A DNA stretch of 64,000 bases from Cunninghamia lanceolata (taxonomy: Eukaryota > Streptophyta > Pinopsida > Cupressales > Cupressaceae). The stretch spans positions 5,766,001 to 5,830,000 of the forward strand of contig BSBN01000860.1 in NCBI GenBank assembly GCA_027924645.1. Reading direction: 5' to 3'. Below the pieces are notes generated by a model. That model had not been told where the DNA came from. It did not search any database and was given only the letters and a program-made list of their open reading frames with translations. Made by a program: the position numbers and the translations under genes. How positions within the stretch are numbered: the first letter of the stretch is position 1; each line of letters starts with the position of its first letter. Of this stretch, positions 22,516 through 33,509 are shown in pieces.

Positions 22516-23325
22516 TTACGAGGTTGGGGTGGCTGATCGTTGTTGCACTTGCAGCTTCCTTGCTTCCTCAGTCCTTTGTCGCAGCTGGTGTTGGGCTACT
22601 AGCTCCCGCTCTCTTGCTGCCTTCACCATGTGACGGGCTTCCATGACTTGTGCTTTAGCCTTCATCACTTCTGCCTCCTTCGCCTCAAGCTGTACTCCCA
22701 TGTCTTTCATCTTAGCCTCCATCTCCCTCAACTTGGCTTCTAAGCCTGATGCCCTAGCCCTTTCTATTTCCGTGGCCTCTGTCTACTGTGCTAACTGTTG
22801 GTGGGACCTCTGAATGTGCTCAGCCAATTCTTTCTTCCTTGTCTGTAGGGCTGCCTCACTCTCCTTCTCCTTTTTCTCCCACATCACCTCTTTTTTCTTC
22901 ATCTCATACAATATTTGTTTGTATGCCTTCTCTATGGTGAATAGGGACTCTATGACTTCTGCGTCCCTTCCTCCTACCGCTGGCCGTGACCCTCTCCATC
23001 GGTCATGCATCTCCTGCATGTCGATCTCCGGCCAACCTCTCGCTGTGAATTGCCGAGCAAACTCCTCCTCACAGCCCTGTTGAACAAAGTTCCTGATTCT
23101 CTTGGCCTCTTGAAGCACTACCTGTGATCGTCCCAATCTCAGTTGTTTGGAGATATCAGCTATCTCCCCCATGTAATCTGCCACATTCTCCAAGTCCTCC
23201 ATACACCTCTGAATGGTACCTATTGGGTCGGAGGGGTCAGGTCTGGAAAGTGTGAGGGTCAATCCCTCTGGAAATCCCTCCTCCTCTGGTGAAGTGGTCA
23301 CTGGAGTGGTCGCTGGGGAGTCCAT
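22516..23325 (-). other. Coiled-coil C-terminal half of the third frame
   Basis: The protein from about 23325 contains LENVADYMGEIADISKQL, a compact block around FARQFTARGWPEIDMQEMHD, and a long run of heptads (EKKEKESEAALQTRKKELAE ... MKDMGVQLEAKEAEVMKAKA). A stop near 22775 interrupts the helix. Such a coiled coil would allow oligomers; cargo unknown. Confidence 0.6.
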
Positions 23326-23909
23326 AGAGGGTCCTCCTATCTCCTATGTAGTCGGTACTGGCTGTGGTATACTGCACTGCTGAGTGATCTAGCCAGTAAC
23401 GCTGAGCTGCTCTACACTTTCTATCCCTCTTGGTGTGTTGCCCTCCTCTTGACCTTCTGTTGCCATGTGTAGTGGGCTCAGCAAGGGTACTTCAGGCATG
23501 TCTACTGTTAGGCCGATGTCACTTAGCCAGCTATCTATTTTGTCCTGACCTCCTGCTGCTGATGGTAATTCTACCTGTTGTGTGACCATTTCCCCTACTG
23601 TAGGGGTTTCCACTGGTGAAGTCGTCACCAAAGGTGTGGCTGATGGTGTGACTCCTGACAACCTTATCCTGACTGGCAGTGTGGCTGTGCCCTGTGCCTC
23701 GGTACTCTGTGAGGGTGCTAGTATTGTGAATGATGTCGATTTGAGTTTTGGAAGTATCAAAACTCCTTTAGGCTGCCCCCCTTTTTCCGCTGCTATATTT
23801 TCCTCAGTATCCCTCATGGTGGCCTCCCTCGCCACACTTCGTGTCATTCTCGGTGCAGGTATCTCATCTGTGGATGAGTCACTTTCTACCATTGGTGACT
23901 GTCCCCTAG

Positions 23910-23942
23910 CTTCCTCTTCTTCTTCTTCCTCTTCTTCTTCAC
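23910..23942. repeat. (TCT)n microsatellite coding poly-Glu
   Basis: A TTC/TCT run inside the third frame codes for an uninterrupted Glu stretch on the minus strand, next to the basic patch. Confidence 0.85.
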
Positions 23943-25029
23943 TTTCGATGGGTGTTTCCCTTTGCTTCCTCTTCCTTTTTGGTCGTCGTGATGGTTCTTC
24001 CCCATGAGCTGTGTCGAGTCCCTTCCAGTAGAATGTTGTCGGCCATCTCGGCTCTACCTGTGCTGTTGGTTGAAATCCACCCCATTTGTCTACTAGAACC
24101 TGGGTATGGACAGCATCAAGAAAGAGGGCAATGGCATGCTGTGTCATATAAAATACCTTGTGTCGCTAGGATAAAAATTCCCTGATCCTCTCTGTCAAAT
24201 ACCTGGCACAGTTGTAGACCTTGCCAGCACTCAGTCCAATCATATAATCAACCATCCACAGGGCGATGTCCAATGCCCTACTAGAACCCGTCAACCTGCA
24301 CTTCATGACATCCATGATACATTTCCATTCTTCATTTGCAAATAAATTCTTCCTCAAACCCCGATTACCTGAATTCCAGATCGTGTCTTTCTCTTTGTCT
24401 GAGAGGTCACTTCGACATACTCTCTGGATGAGGGTTTCTTTGTGTTGCTAGGACATCCGGCCGGGTTTCACCACGCTCGAGCCGACGGCTGGAACCCCCA
24501 TCACTCTAGGGAAATCTTGTGGCCAGAATGATACAGTGACTGAATGGCCCTGATACTCAACAATGGACTTGTTGGAGTGCTCGCAGAAGTTGTCGACCAT
24601 GGCTTTCAAATATGGTTCGAACTCCCTGGCATTGAAGTAGGGCATCAGTATGGCTTTGTCAACCTGGGCATGCTTCAACGCTATTTTCAGCACATTGTTT
24701 TCGGGAGCATTTCTCCACCATTGTTTGCACTCATTTCCCGTCAGGCTTTCCCAGGCGATGGCCTTCATTCCCATATCCGCACTTGGTTTCTTATTTTCTT
24801 CCGATGCAATCTTCGACCTGTAGGCTGCAATCTTTTTGCCCTTGTCCATTCTCCAACTTCTCTGACAATTCAATGCTGAGTATTTGAATGTCGATGCTAG
24901 TGCCGATGCTGAGTAAAAAATTTGAATGCCGATGCTAAGTATTTGAATGCTGAGAAAAACCTCGTTACCTTGCTGTTTTATTCGACTGCCAGTGCGTTCA
25001 ACTCTTTTTCCCTTCGATTGTTTCCTAGT

Positions 25030-25360
25030 ATGGCCTTCCTAAAACCGTACGACAGCCTTGATGAGGTTGTACAGCCTGCTCACTGGAACTGTACGGCGGC
25101 TTTGCTGAGGTCATACGGCCTGCTCCTTGAAACTGTACGGCAACTTTACGGCCTGCTATTTCCTAAATTCCTCTCTTCGTACGGCTGACTGTCCCTTTTC
25201 TTCAGCTCCCCTGACGTCGTACGGCCCTCATGTACGGTCTCCACATTGTCTCCCTATACGGCTCAGCACAATAGATGGTTTGTTTGCGAAATAATTCTTG
25301 CACGTCGGCTTTTTTAAGTGATTTGGTGTCTTGCCGTACGGCGTACGATTTTTTTTTTTT
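25030..25360 (-). repeat. CGTACGG-box region between integrase and third frame
   Basis: About ten copies of TACGG, several as the palindrome CGTACG, are scattered over 300 bp and end in a T/A-rich tract (25348-25380). The same boxes fill 16540-17120 of the deleted sister. Plant Tat elements are known for hypervariable tandem-repeat 3' regions (established knowledge), which fits the place. Confidence 0.7.
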
Positions 25361-25369
25361 TAATTTTTT

Positions 25370-26502
25370 TTACTTTGTTTTTTCCTTACCTCTTCGCTGC
25401 TGCGTCGTCCCGATTGCCTCCTCGATTTTGTCTTCCACGACCTCGATTTCTGTCATGTGGCGGAATATACACTGTGTATACCCTTTCTGTCGGAGGCAAT
25501 CATTGGACCAGCATTGATCGACTTCTTCCAGTTCCCATATCCGATCCACCATTGTATTTTCATCTCGTATCAACCTCAAGTTCCATCCCATCGGTTCCTG
25601 GGTCCACTGGAATGTTCTTCCGTCGTCGTTCATCCTGATGCTCTTGGTCCTGAACTTCACTTTCCAAATACGGCTTTTTGGAATCTGGACATATGGAGTT
25701 CCCTAGTTCTTCAACCTTAGTTTTAGGACCTCATTCTCATAGGGTGACCTTTCAATTATGAACATGGTCTCTGCTACGTACCTTCTCACCGGAGTTTTTA
25801 TTTCTCTTGTTAATAGAGATTCAAACTTATCCCTTACCTTATTGCATTCAGCTATCCACCCGTTCCACGCCTGTTCCTCCTCATTCTGAGTGTCATCATC
25901 GCCATTTTCAATAATGTCGCTATCGATTATCCCTTCTCGAATGCCAGTTTGCATCATTCTTGGTCCAAAAAACCCAGTTACAGGTTCATATGGTGCACTC
26001 CGGAAACATATTCCATTGGTCCCCTTTGTTGTCTCTTCCAGCATTGTGTATCCCAACATATTGATTTCTATTGTTTCTTCCCTTTTCTGCTTATATTTCT
26101 TCAGTTTTGACCCGTTCACTGTGTCACTGATTTGGGTTCCATCAAGGTTGTCCAGCCTTATAGCCCCATTGTCCAGTACTTCCCGTACCCTGAACGGTCC
26201 CAACCAACGAACTTTGAACTTACCAGGTTTAATCTCGTTACGACCATTATACTTGAGGACCAACTGCCCCAGTCGGAAGTTCATTCGTTGGATGTGCTTG
26301 TCGTGCCAGAATTTCCTCCTCTTCTGCATCACTTCTGTGGACCACTGAGCCATAATCCATTTTTCATCAAATTTGTTCAATTGGAATAATCGTTCTTGCA
26401 GACTCTCTGTGTCCCCCAGTCTGTTTTCTACTACTATTCTTAGGCTTGGGACTAGGTATTCAGCTAGTACCATTGCTTCTTGGCCATACTGAGTTGGAAC
26501 GG
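25370..26502 (-). pseudogene. Integrase C-terminal region and extension of the long Ty3 element
   Basis: Directly left of the solo LTR the integrase C-terminus continues: GQEAMVLAEYLVPSLRI, then the binding module FRLGQLVLKYNGRNEIKPGK, FKVRWLGPFRVREVLDNG and LDNLDGTQISDTVNG. It continues for another 200 residues without chromodomain (IEINMLGYTMLEETTKG, ... RDKFESLLTREIKTPV) and, after a stop, a further 90 (VKFRTKSIRMNDDGRTFQW). The extension is acidic and unrecognised. The module binds DNA during integration. Confidence 0.75.
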
Positions 26503-27930
26503 TGTAATGTCCCCTTGTCACAAGTCAACATTTTCAAAACTTTGAACACATTTCCAACTTGCAAAGAGAACGTTATTATACCAAACTTTCTTAATTTCAA
26601 TTATAGCAATAGATAAATGATATATTCAATCACATAAGAACATTGCCTTTAGATTTTCAATAATTAACATCAATTATCATTTTCTATCTTGTATCCATAA
26701 TCTTTGTGATTACTTTCAATATGCATTCTCTATCACTTATATTTCATATATTCCTCTTAAGTTCACTATGATATTCTTTATCATTAATGTCATGATCTCT
26801 ATCAGTATATATATATTTATCATCACTATCCATGCATTAACTCTTAACTTCATATGAGATGAGGTGAAAGGATGCCCTTTGGCCAATCATGGGTCCACTA
26901 TTAATCCTTTGGCACGAGGGGTGACTTCTTCACCAACTGGAGCCAAAAGCCACTTCCACTTGTCCAAGGGGTACCTTTTGTACCTACTGAGACAAGGGCC
27001 ATATCCACTTGTCCAAGGGGTGCCATTGCACCTGCTGAGACAAGGGCCACTTCCACTTGTCCAAGGGGTACCTTTTTGTACCTACTGAGACAAGGGCCAT
27101 ATCCACTTGTCCAAGGGGTGCCATTGCACCTACTGAGACAAGGGCCACTTCCACTTGTCCAAGGGGTGCCATTGCACCTACTGAGACAAGGGCCACTTTC
27201 CACTTGTCCAAGGGGTGCCATTGCACCTACTGAGACAAGGGACAAAACATACCCATGTTGGCTACTATACATCTCAGACTCACCATCTCATTTGAGGTTA
27301 TATGTTAATCCCATGATTCAACATGTTTTCCAAGCATTATTCCCTATCTCAGGTAATCATGAAGCATATAATACAGTAATGATATATGGCATACCTTTGA
27401 ATTACTCTAATTAACATAATGAGCCGATTTTAGAGTACTAAGTCATGAAATACACTTATTAATCCTAATGCCTATTCGAATCTGAACCAAGATATCTTTT
27501 ACACAGTTATTCTCAAAAATCAGAGTACATTATTCGTTAGATGCAGGGTATATGCATACAAATTAGGTAAAGCATTTATTAATGGAGTAAGAGTATTATG
27601 ACGTACCTTGCTGTGTATGGTGTCTGGCTGCGACAGAGCCCTGGAATTATTCTTTGGCTGTATATGATGCTGCTCCTGTTATTTCCTATTGCAGAGAGGA
27701 ATGTATCTTTTTTTGCTGCCTTTGGAGGAGGGAAAGTTCTCCTTTAAAAACCCACGAAGGAGTTTAATCGCCCAAGAGATGTAGCGATTGGAGACATCCG
27801 TTGCTTATACAAAATGCGGTGTTACTTTATCATGTACTATATGTATGCAAAATACATTTGTAATATATTTGGAATAAATGTGGACTATAAGGTTTGTTAT
27901 AATACAATATGATCATGGGGGAATATGACA
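26503..27930. mobile_element. Solo LTR inserted in the integrase gene (1428 bp)
   Basis: TGTAATGTCCCC start, TATGACA end, no internal coding region, and interruption of an otherwise continuous integrase (left piece 26502, right piece 27931) mark a solo LTR or LTR-only insert of a Ty3 element whose tips resemble those of the outer chromovirus. Flanking five bases (AACGG and GTTAC) do not match, so no target duplication is seen. It could come from recombination between two elements. It contains a 48-50 bp minisatellite. Confidence 0.75.
26956..27241. repeat. 48-50 bp minisatellite, about six copies
   Basis: Units begin at 26956, 27005, 27053, 27103, 27151 and 27200 with CCACTTGTCCAAGGGGT. Two variants alternate at first (A, B, A, B, B, B): A has TACCTTTTGTACC and B has TGCCATTGCACC. 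The first four copies form a 97-98 bp higher-order pair. The long frames across this stretch (GQVEVALVSVGAM...) are by-products of a near multiple-of-three period, not proteins. Confidence 0.9.
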
Positions 27931-28718
27931 GTTACCTTGTATGTCGTTCGGTAAGCCCATAGTACGGCTGGTAGTCTTTCTTCCCAGTCTGTTCCTTCTA
28001 TCCCACAGGACTTGTAGATCACCGAGATTAGTACTTTATTTGTCGATTCGGCTTGCCCATTTGCTCTTGGGTAGTACGGACTCGACAGTGTGTGAAAGAT
28101 CTTGAACTCTGTTGTCATCAGTCTGATGACATGGTTGACAAAGTGTCCCCCACGATCACTCGTCAACTGTATAGGGATGCCGTACCTTGTTACTATCTGT
28201 TCATAAATGAATCTTGCAGTGCTTAATGCAGTATTGTCCTCTAGTGCTCTTGCCTCTGCCTATTTAATCAAATACTCAGTGGCTACTACTATGTATCGAC
28301 ACCGATGCAGTTGGCTGACCTTCAATGGTCCCACAAAATCCAATCCCCACCTCTCGAAAAGTTCTTGAGGCTGGGTTGGCCATAGGGGCATATAGTCCCT
28401 CCTCAACGGTTTCCCTACTCTTTGGCACGTATCGCACTCTAATACCCATTCTTTGGCATCTGCATACAGTGTTGGCCACCATAGTCCGGCTAGCAAAATT
28501 TTTCTAGCTGTGGCATCCGGACCCATGTGCCCTCCTACCAGTCCTTCATGTGCTTCTTCTAGCACACCCCTTACTTCTTCCATGACACATCTCCTCAGGA
28601 TATGGTCTGGTCCCATCTTGTAAAGCAACCCATTAATAAGCTGAAATGTCTTGCTTTTTAGTGTGATTCTTCTTCTTTCGTTTGACGACATTCCCTGAGG
28701 GAATGTGGACGTCGACAA
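27931..28718 (-). pseudogene. Integrase, zinc-binding and catalytic part, long Ty3 element
   Basis: His-His-Cys-Cys motif (HEGLVGGHMGPDATARK ... VLECDTCQRVG) and the catalytic Asp, Asp and Glu in RWGLDFVGPLKV, LTSDRGGHFVNHV and YPRANGQAESTNKVL. A stop at about 28260 lies between the first and second Asp. The right solo-LTR border is at 27931, in AYRTTYKVT. Integrase performs strand transfer of the element into DNA. Confidence 0.88.
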
Positions 28719-28788
28719 GTACTCACCAATCTTCTCATACCATGATGGCAGTGCTGCGATCTGGAATAGATGGGTGTCGGGGAAGTCT

Positions 28789-29571
28789 TCATTTACTCCC
28801 TCTGCCAGTTCCCCTGACCTTGATGCGTGACAACTGGTCTGCTATTACATGACTTTTCCTAGGTCGCACTATGATGGTAAAAGTGAATTCCTGTAAAAGA
28901 AGTAGCCATTGACTGATTCTACCTTGGATGATCGGTTTATTCACCAAGTACATCAGTGCTTGGTGGTCAACGTAGAATGTGAATGGTGTTGCCAGCAGGT
29001 AGTGTCTAAATTTTTGCACTAAATACACCATTCCGAGAGCCTCCCTCTCGGTTGTGCTATAATTTTTCTCCACCTTCGAGAGTAACCTGCTGGCGAAATA
29101 CACCGGGTGGTCCAGACCATGGGTTCCCGTCTGTGCCAATGTGGCCCCGATTGCAAAATTTGAGGCATCGACATGTACATGGAACTCTTTATCCCAGTTT
29201 GGATATGCCAGTATGGGTGCACTTACCAATCTGTTCTTCAGTTCCTCGAATGCCTTCTGGTGTTCATCCGACCATACAAATTGGACTCCCTTCCTTGTCA
29301 GCATGTCTAGTGGGCAAGAAATCTTGGCAAAATTCTTGATGAACCGTCTATAATATCCGACGTGACCAAGGAATGATTTTACTCCTGTGATGTCACTCGG
29401 GGCTTCCATCTCTACGATCACCCGTATCTTATCCGAGTCTACTTTTAGTCCTGCTTTGCATACAATGTGACCCAATAACTTCCCTTGAGGCACCATGAAT
29501 CGACACTTTTTCGGATTCAGAGCTAACCGTGCGGCTCTGCAACGTTCCATGCATTGAGCAAGTGCCTTCAA
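28789..29571 (-). pseudogene. RT thumb and RNase H, long Ty3 element
   Basis: Open frame with CMERCRAARLALNPKKCRF, GHVGYYRRFIKNFAKIS and the RNase H sequence FHVHVDASNFAIGATLAQ (Asp), REALGMVYLVQKF (Glu), and FYVDHQALMYL (Asp). It ends with IADQLSRIK, the normal RNase H end. One stop at 29575 separates it from the RT palm. RNase H removes template RNA. Confidence 0.88.
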
Positions 29572-29577
29572 ATGTGT

Positions 29578-30273
29578 TTATTGATCGCTGTAGATTGACC
29601 AGTCATCCAAAAATGCCTTAAAGTTTCCTATTGACATTTTATCAAAAATGTGCAAAATAATTCTCTGAAAGGTTGCCGGTGCATTACAGAGACCGAACGG
29701 CATCCGGTTGTATGCATAGACGCCCCCCTCGACCACAAATGTTGTCTTTAGTTTATCTTCTTCCGCAATACTAATTTGGTTGTACCCCGAGAATCCATCC
29801 ATGAATGAATATATCTCATGGCCCGCTACTTCCTCCAGAATTGAGTCAGTAAATGGGATGGGAAATGGATCCTTGATAGTGACTGCATTTAGGCATCTAA
29901 AATCTACACATATTCTGATCTGTCCCCCCTCTTTTTTGAGTGATATAACGATGGGAGAGACCCATTCGCTGGTTTTTACTTTGAATATGATTCCGGCCTC
30001 CAACATCTTCTCTATTTCTTCCTCGACTTTGACCACATAGTTCTTATTCATTCTGTATGGTCGTTTCCTCACCGGACGTGCTCCAGGTACCAAGGGAATC
30101 CTATGAACACATAGTTCTAGAGGAATTCCTTTCAGGTCCTTGTACGTCCAAGCAAACACCTCTTTATACTCCATAAAGATCCTGAATGCCGTTGTTTTGA
30201 GGACGGGATTCCAATCATCCCCTGCCAGTATTACCCGAGGGTTACTCTCTTCACCCAAATTTAGCTTCTCCAT
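29578..30273 (-). pseudogene. Reverse transcriptase palm and fingers, long Ty3 element
   Basis: From MEKLNLGEESNPRVILA it runs through the connection (RPVRKRPYRMNKNYVVKVEE), the first catalytic block YSFMDGFSGYNQISI, and MPFGLCNAPATFQ, to AFLDDWSIYS, which holds the catalytic Asp pair (FLDD). A TAA stop follows the DQ after that. Otherwise open for 231 residues. Non-chromovirus Ty3 clades use similar DDF/W variants. Confidence 0.9.
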
Positions 30274-30332
30274 GGATGGCTCTTCATATTTGATTTTTTT
30301 CTTGGCTCCAAAGTCGTGAGCGGGTGTACTGT

Positions 30333-30707
30333 CTATCTCGCGATCCCTTCTGTGTATTCCCCGAAGGCAGCCGGAAAGGTGTGTTGGTCGTCATTTCCTT
30401 CCAATTTGTCATGTCCAGTGTCTTCATTCCCTCCAGAGGTCTCGCCGATTTCCTTAATGGAAATCATGTTACACTCTTGATTGAAGAACTCATAGTCCTC
30501 CATCTGCCAATGAAAAAGCCCACTCATTGAATCAGTTTCATCCTTGGAACATTCTTGTAGTTTCAATATTCCCTCCTCGTCAAGTTCCATTGGCCCTTTG
30601 CACACTGACTCCCCTCCGTCCGAGTCCGGATCTGATGCTAGTTCCTCACTCACAACCTGTGTTCTGAGGTCTATGACAATCTTCTTGCCTTTATTTTCTA
30701 TTGACAA
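30333..30707 (-). pseudogene. Protease-RT linker, long Ty3 element
   Basis: Acidic open frame, with GPMELDEEGILKLQECS and FHWQMEDYEFFNQECNMI shared with the sister at 17511-18107. No catalytic motif. It lies between protease and RT, so it is a spacer of the polyprotein. Confidence 0.65.
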
Positions 30708-30878
30708 CGTGTTCTTTTTCCAGTTATGGTTGGCTTTGGCGGCTATTAGCCACCCTCAGCCAAGCAATGCATTGTATGATGCATTTTGTGCTGTTATGAC
30801 TACAAAGTTTAGTCGAAAGAGTTGGGTACCAATCCTTACTTTATGAGCCATTAGCACTCCCAGCGCTTTAATTCCGTG

Positions 30879-31580
30879 CTAGTCTGCTCCCAATAACTGG
30901 AAATTCTGTGGCCACAGTGTTGGTTTCCCCAAGTACTTCCACGTATCTTCTGTCAACACGTTCACTCCCGATCCACCGTCGATGATTGTGTTTGTTAGGT
31001 GACATCCACGGATTTCCATGTGTACGACGGCTAGATTCTTGCCGTTGTTTACTGCCAACAATCTCAGGTCGATGACTTGTTCTCCCTCGAGCGGTGGCTC
31101 CACTATAATGTCCTCGTCCTTTATTTGCCTGCTTGGTTCCCCTTCCATCACCTTCGAGATTGCCATTCTCAATTGCGGCATGCTTTGTAGAAGGTCCGCT
31201 ATCTTGACCGATACCGTGGTTTGTAGCACCTGATTCACGATACTCTTGTCGGACTCTGGTCGTACGGTAGTTGTTTTTCTGTTCTTCCCTTCTATTTCCA
31301 TTGCCATCTCTACTTCCTTCCTAGCCTTCCAGAGTCTCTCCTTCTCAGTTCTGGGATCTGGATATATCGCTTTTTTTCCTTGTGCTCGGGTGACCGCCAA
31401 GATCTCTTCATCATTCTCCTTGAAACTGATCATGTTCACCCCTTTTTGTTTCGGGCAATCTTTTTCTTCGTGATCTCCAGGCCCGCACCACTTGCACAAT
31501 GCGTTTATTGTGTTCTGATTATTATTTGGGCATTCTCTTGCGAAGTGTCCCCATTCATTGCATTGCCGGCACTGGATCAT
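30879..31580 (-). pseudogene. Third and fourth zinc knuckles and protease, long Ty3 element
   Basis: The frame opens with CRQCNEWGHFAREC and CKWCGPGDHEEKDC (both C-X2-C-X4-H-X4-C). A linker follows, then the protease loop TIIDGGSGVNVLTEDTWKY. The DGGSG active-site variant is typical of Tat/Athila-side Ty3 proteases. It stops at 30881 after LLGAD. A TGA just before 31580 (CGA in the sister: GRPMI) separates it from the gag frame; both changes are C-to-T. Confidence 0.82.
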
Positions 31581-31583
31581 CGG

Positions 31584-32752
31584 TCACCCCTTGCTGTCGT
31601 ACTGCAGTCTGTTTCTGGGACTGTTGTTATTAATCCTTCTGTTATTCCGGTATCCTCCAAGGGATGCATTCGGGCTATTCTGAGGCTTCAGGGGTGTCAT
31701 CGGCGGAGTTGACGATTCTCCCTGTGTGAACAACACTTGGGTACTTCTTGCTTTCAGGTTAAATGGGCATTCCTTAATTGAATGTCCCATTACCTGGCAG
31801 ATATCGCAAAATAACTTCCTTGGGCAGTTTACCTTCATGTGGTCTTCCCCGTTGCACTCGGTGCACCACAATTCCCGGACTTCTTTAGTTGTCTCTTTAT
31901 CAGTTTTCAATTCTTTCATCATGCAGATCATATCTCTTCTTAGTGCTTGAATGGTTTTTGACTCGCCTTCACTGCTGTCATCCCCCGTACTGTCATCATC
32001 TTCAGTTCTCTTACTTCGGGAGGATGTTTTGTTCTCACTTTCTATATCCATTGCCCGATTGTACGCTTCAGCGTACGACGATGGGGGTACGACTTTCATC
32101 CTTTTCCTCAACAACGAGAGTAACCCTTCGATGAACCATCTTTTTTTCAGTCCATTGACTGGCTAAGTTTCCAATTTTCCGAGTAATTCTTTGAGCCTTT
32201 TGTTATATGCCCTTACATTTTCACTCTTTCCTTGTTTGGTATTGTAAATTTCCGCTAGGATCTCATTGTCATCTCTTAGCAGTTTAAACTCATTGTCGAA
32301 AGCTTTTCCAATTCGTCCCATGAGGTTTTCTGTGCTGCCCCTAGGTCTGTATACCAGTCAGTGGCGATACCTCTTAGCGTCACTGGGAACGCTTTTACCC
32401 AATAGTCTTCGTCTTCTTGTCCGTTTGCCACCCATATGGTTTCACAAGTTTTGCAGTGCCGGACAGGGTCCTTTGATCCGTTCCCCATGAACTTCGGCAA
32501 CTTCTGCCTTTTACTTGCCGGTGGAGTCACCATCTTTTTCCCAGGGTACCCTCTCTGTGTCTTTGACCCGACTGGACTGGTTCTACCGTGTCGTTCCGGT
32601 GTCCTCCCGACACTGTCGGCGACGTACGATTCCCTCCCACGTCCGTTCCCGGCGTCCTCTACACTTCTAGTTACCTCTGGTTCCTTCTGCACAGGGGTCT
32701 TGGGCTCAAGTCCTCTGTTCCTCGGCCTTTCGTCTGAAATGGACAATTCCAC
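31584..32752 (-). pseudogene. gag of the long Ty3 element with first two zinc knuckles
   Basis: Two adjoining frames: MELSISDERPRNRGLEPKTP to the capsid block WVKAFPVTLRGIATDWYTDL (32752-32276), a frameshift, then LRKRMKVVPPSSYAEAYNRA to the knuckles CTECNGEDHMKVNC and CDICQVMGHSIKEC (32114-31584). The capsid region corresponds to the sister at 19859-19023. Gag would assemble particles and bind element RNA via its four knuckles. Confidence 0.85.
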
Positions 32753-32953
32753 AATACGACGTATACTGTCCTCTAGTTCTTCTGTTAGTTTCCTCTCATT
32801 TTCTTTTTCTCTATTCGTTATTGGTGTTCTAAACTGGTACTTTATTCTTGTCCTTATTAAGCTGTATGGGCATTAATTATGCTTACCCTTTCTCAGTTGT
32901 ATGGCGTACGACGGCGATCAGCATCACGTTCCTCCTCTTGTTTCAAACGTTCT

Positions 32954-33322
32954 TCATACCTTCTGAGAATTTGTTGCTGTCGCACTTCCCTCTCTTTCTT
33001 CTCGAAGATCTTGGAAGGCTATCAGGTTCCTTGCCAGAAGTCGAGGAATGCGATTCAAAAGGTTATCCACTTCGCTATTGACACGCAGGTTTTCTGAAAT
33101 AACCTCCTCTAGAACCTCTCTGTGGATAGATTCGTCTCGCACGTATTGTCCGACTGATAATAACCACAGTTTGACCAATTCCTGGGTTACTTCATCTTCT
33201 CGGCTTCTCGGTACATTCTCTTCTCTGTCGCTTCCCTCGCGTTCTTCTTGAATTTCTTGTACTATCTCTTCTACGTGCTTTCTGTCTTGTACTTCCTCGT
33301 TGGTGTCAATTGGTTGCCCCAT
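32954..33322 (-). CDS. Leader frame of unknown function before gag
   Basis: An ATG at 33322 opens a 122-residue frame, about 190 bp inside the LTR. It is highly charged and helical, with VEEIVQEIQEEREGSDREE and VLEEVISENLRVNSEVD. Some Tat-type elements have an extra frame before gag. It may instead be the start of gag, separated from it by a stop. The sister's 20133-20375 frame, also charged, is not clearly the same protein. Function unknown. Confidence 0.5.
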   Translation of the reverse strand: MGQPIDTNEEVQDRKHVEEIVQEIQEEREGSDREENVPRSREDEVTQELVKLWLLSVGQYVRDESIHREVLEEVISENLRVNSEVDNLLNRIPRLLARNLIAFQDLREEREGSATATNSQKV

Positions 33323-33491
33323 TACGCTACCATTTCCTCGACGCTAGTTACACCCAACAGCTTGTTCTTGACGATGTCACTTGCCCGATGTTCTCCGAAG
33401 ACTTAACTTGTCCTCGACAACCAACTTGTCATCCGATGGCCTCGGACGACTCAACTTGTCATCGACTTTGTCACCCTCGACCCGTTTTCGA

Positions 33492-33507
33492 ACTGGCAAC
33501 GGCGCCA
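33492..33507 (-). promoter_or_regulatory. Primer-binding site of the long Ty3 element
   Basis: Minus strand TGGCGCCGTTGCCAGT, two bases inside the LTR at 33510. Matches the Tat/Athila-type primer site more closely than the sister does. Confidence 0.9.
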
Positions 33508-33509
33508 AA

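Larger units (their letters stand above)
22516..24873 (-). pseudogene. Third frame (ORF3) downstream of integrase, unknown function
   Basis: Five minus-strand pieces in order (24873-24448, 24357-24166, 24147-23389, 23325-22783, 22731-22516) form one long protein of perhaps 750 residues, broken by a few stops. The N-terminal part (WESLTGNECKQWWRNAP ... VTVSFWPQDFPRVMGVPAVG ... IALWMVDYMIGLSAGKVYNC) looks globular. A basic patch PKRKRKQRE follows, then an all-Glu run, then a Ser/Thr/Pro-rich linker, then coiled coil. The globular part loosely recalls retroelement-associated plant mobile or transposon-protein domains, but I cannot name it. There is no membrane segment, so it is not a standard env-like gene. 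Confidence 0.6.

Noticed and set aside
26956..27241. CRISPR-like array (repeat plus alternating segments)
   Set aside because: The spacing is 48-50 bp and the units repeat in full, with no unique spacers; it is a minisatellite inside a plant LTR.
26901..27272. Protein with 16-residue repeat (GQVEVALVSVGAMAPL)
   Set aside because: Translation of a near multiple-of-three minisatellite on either strand; no start context or other domain.
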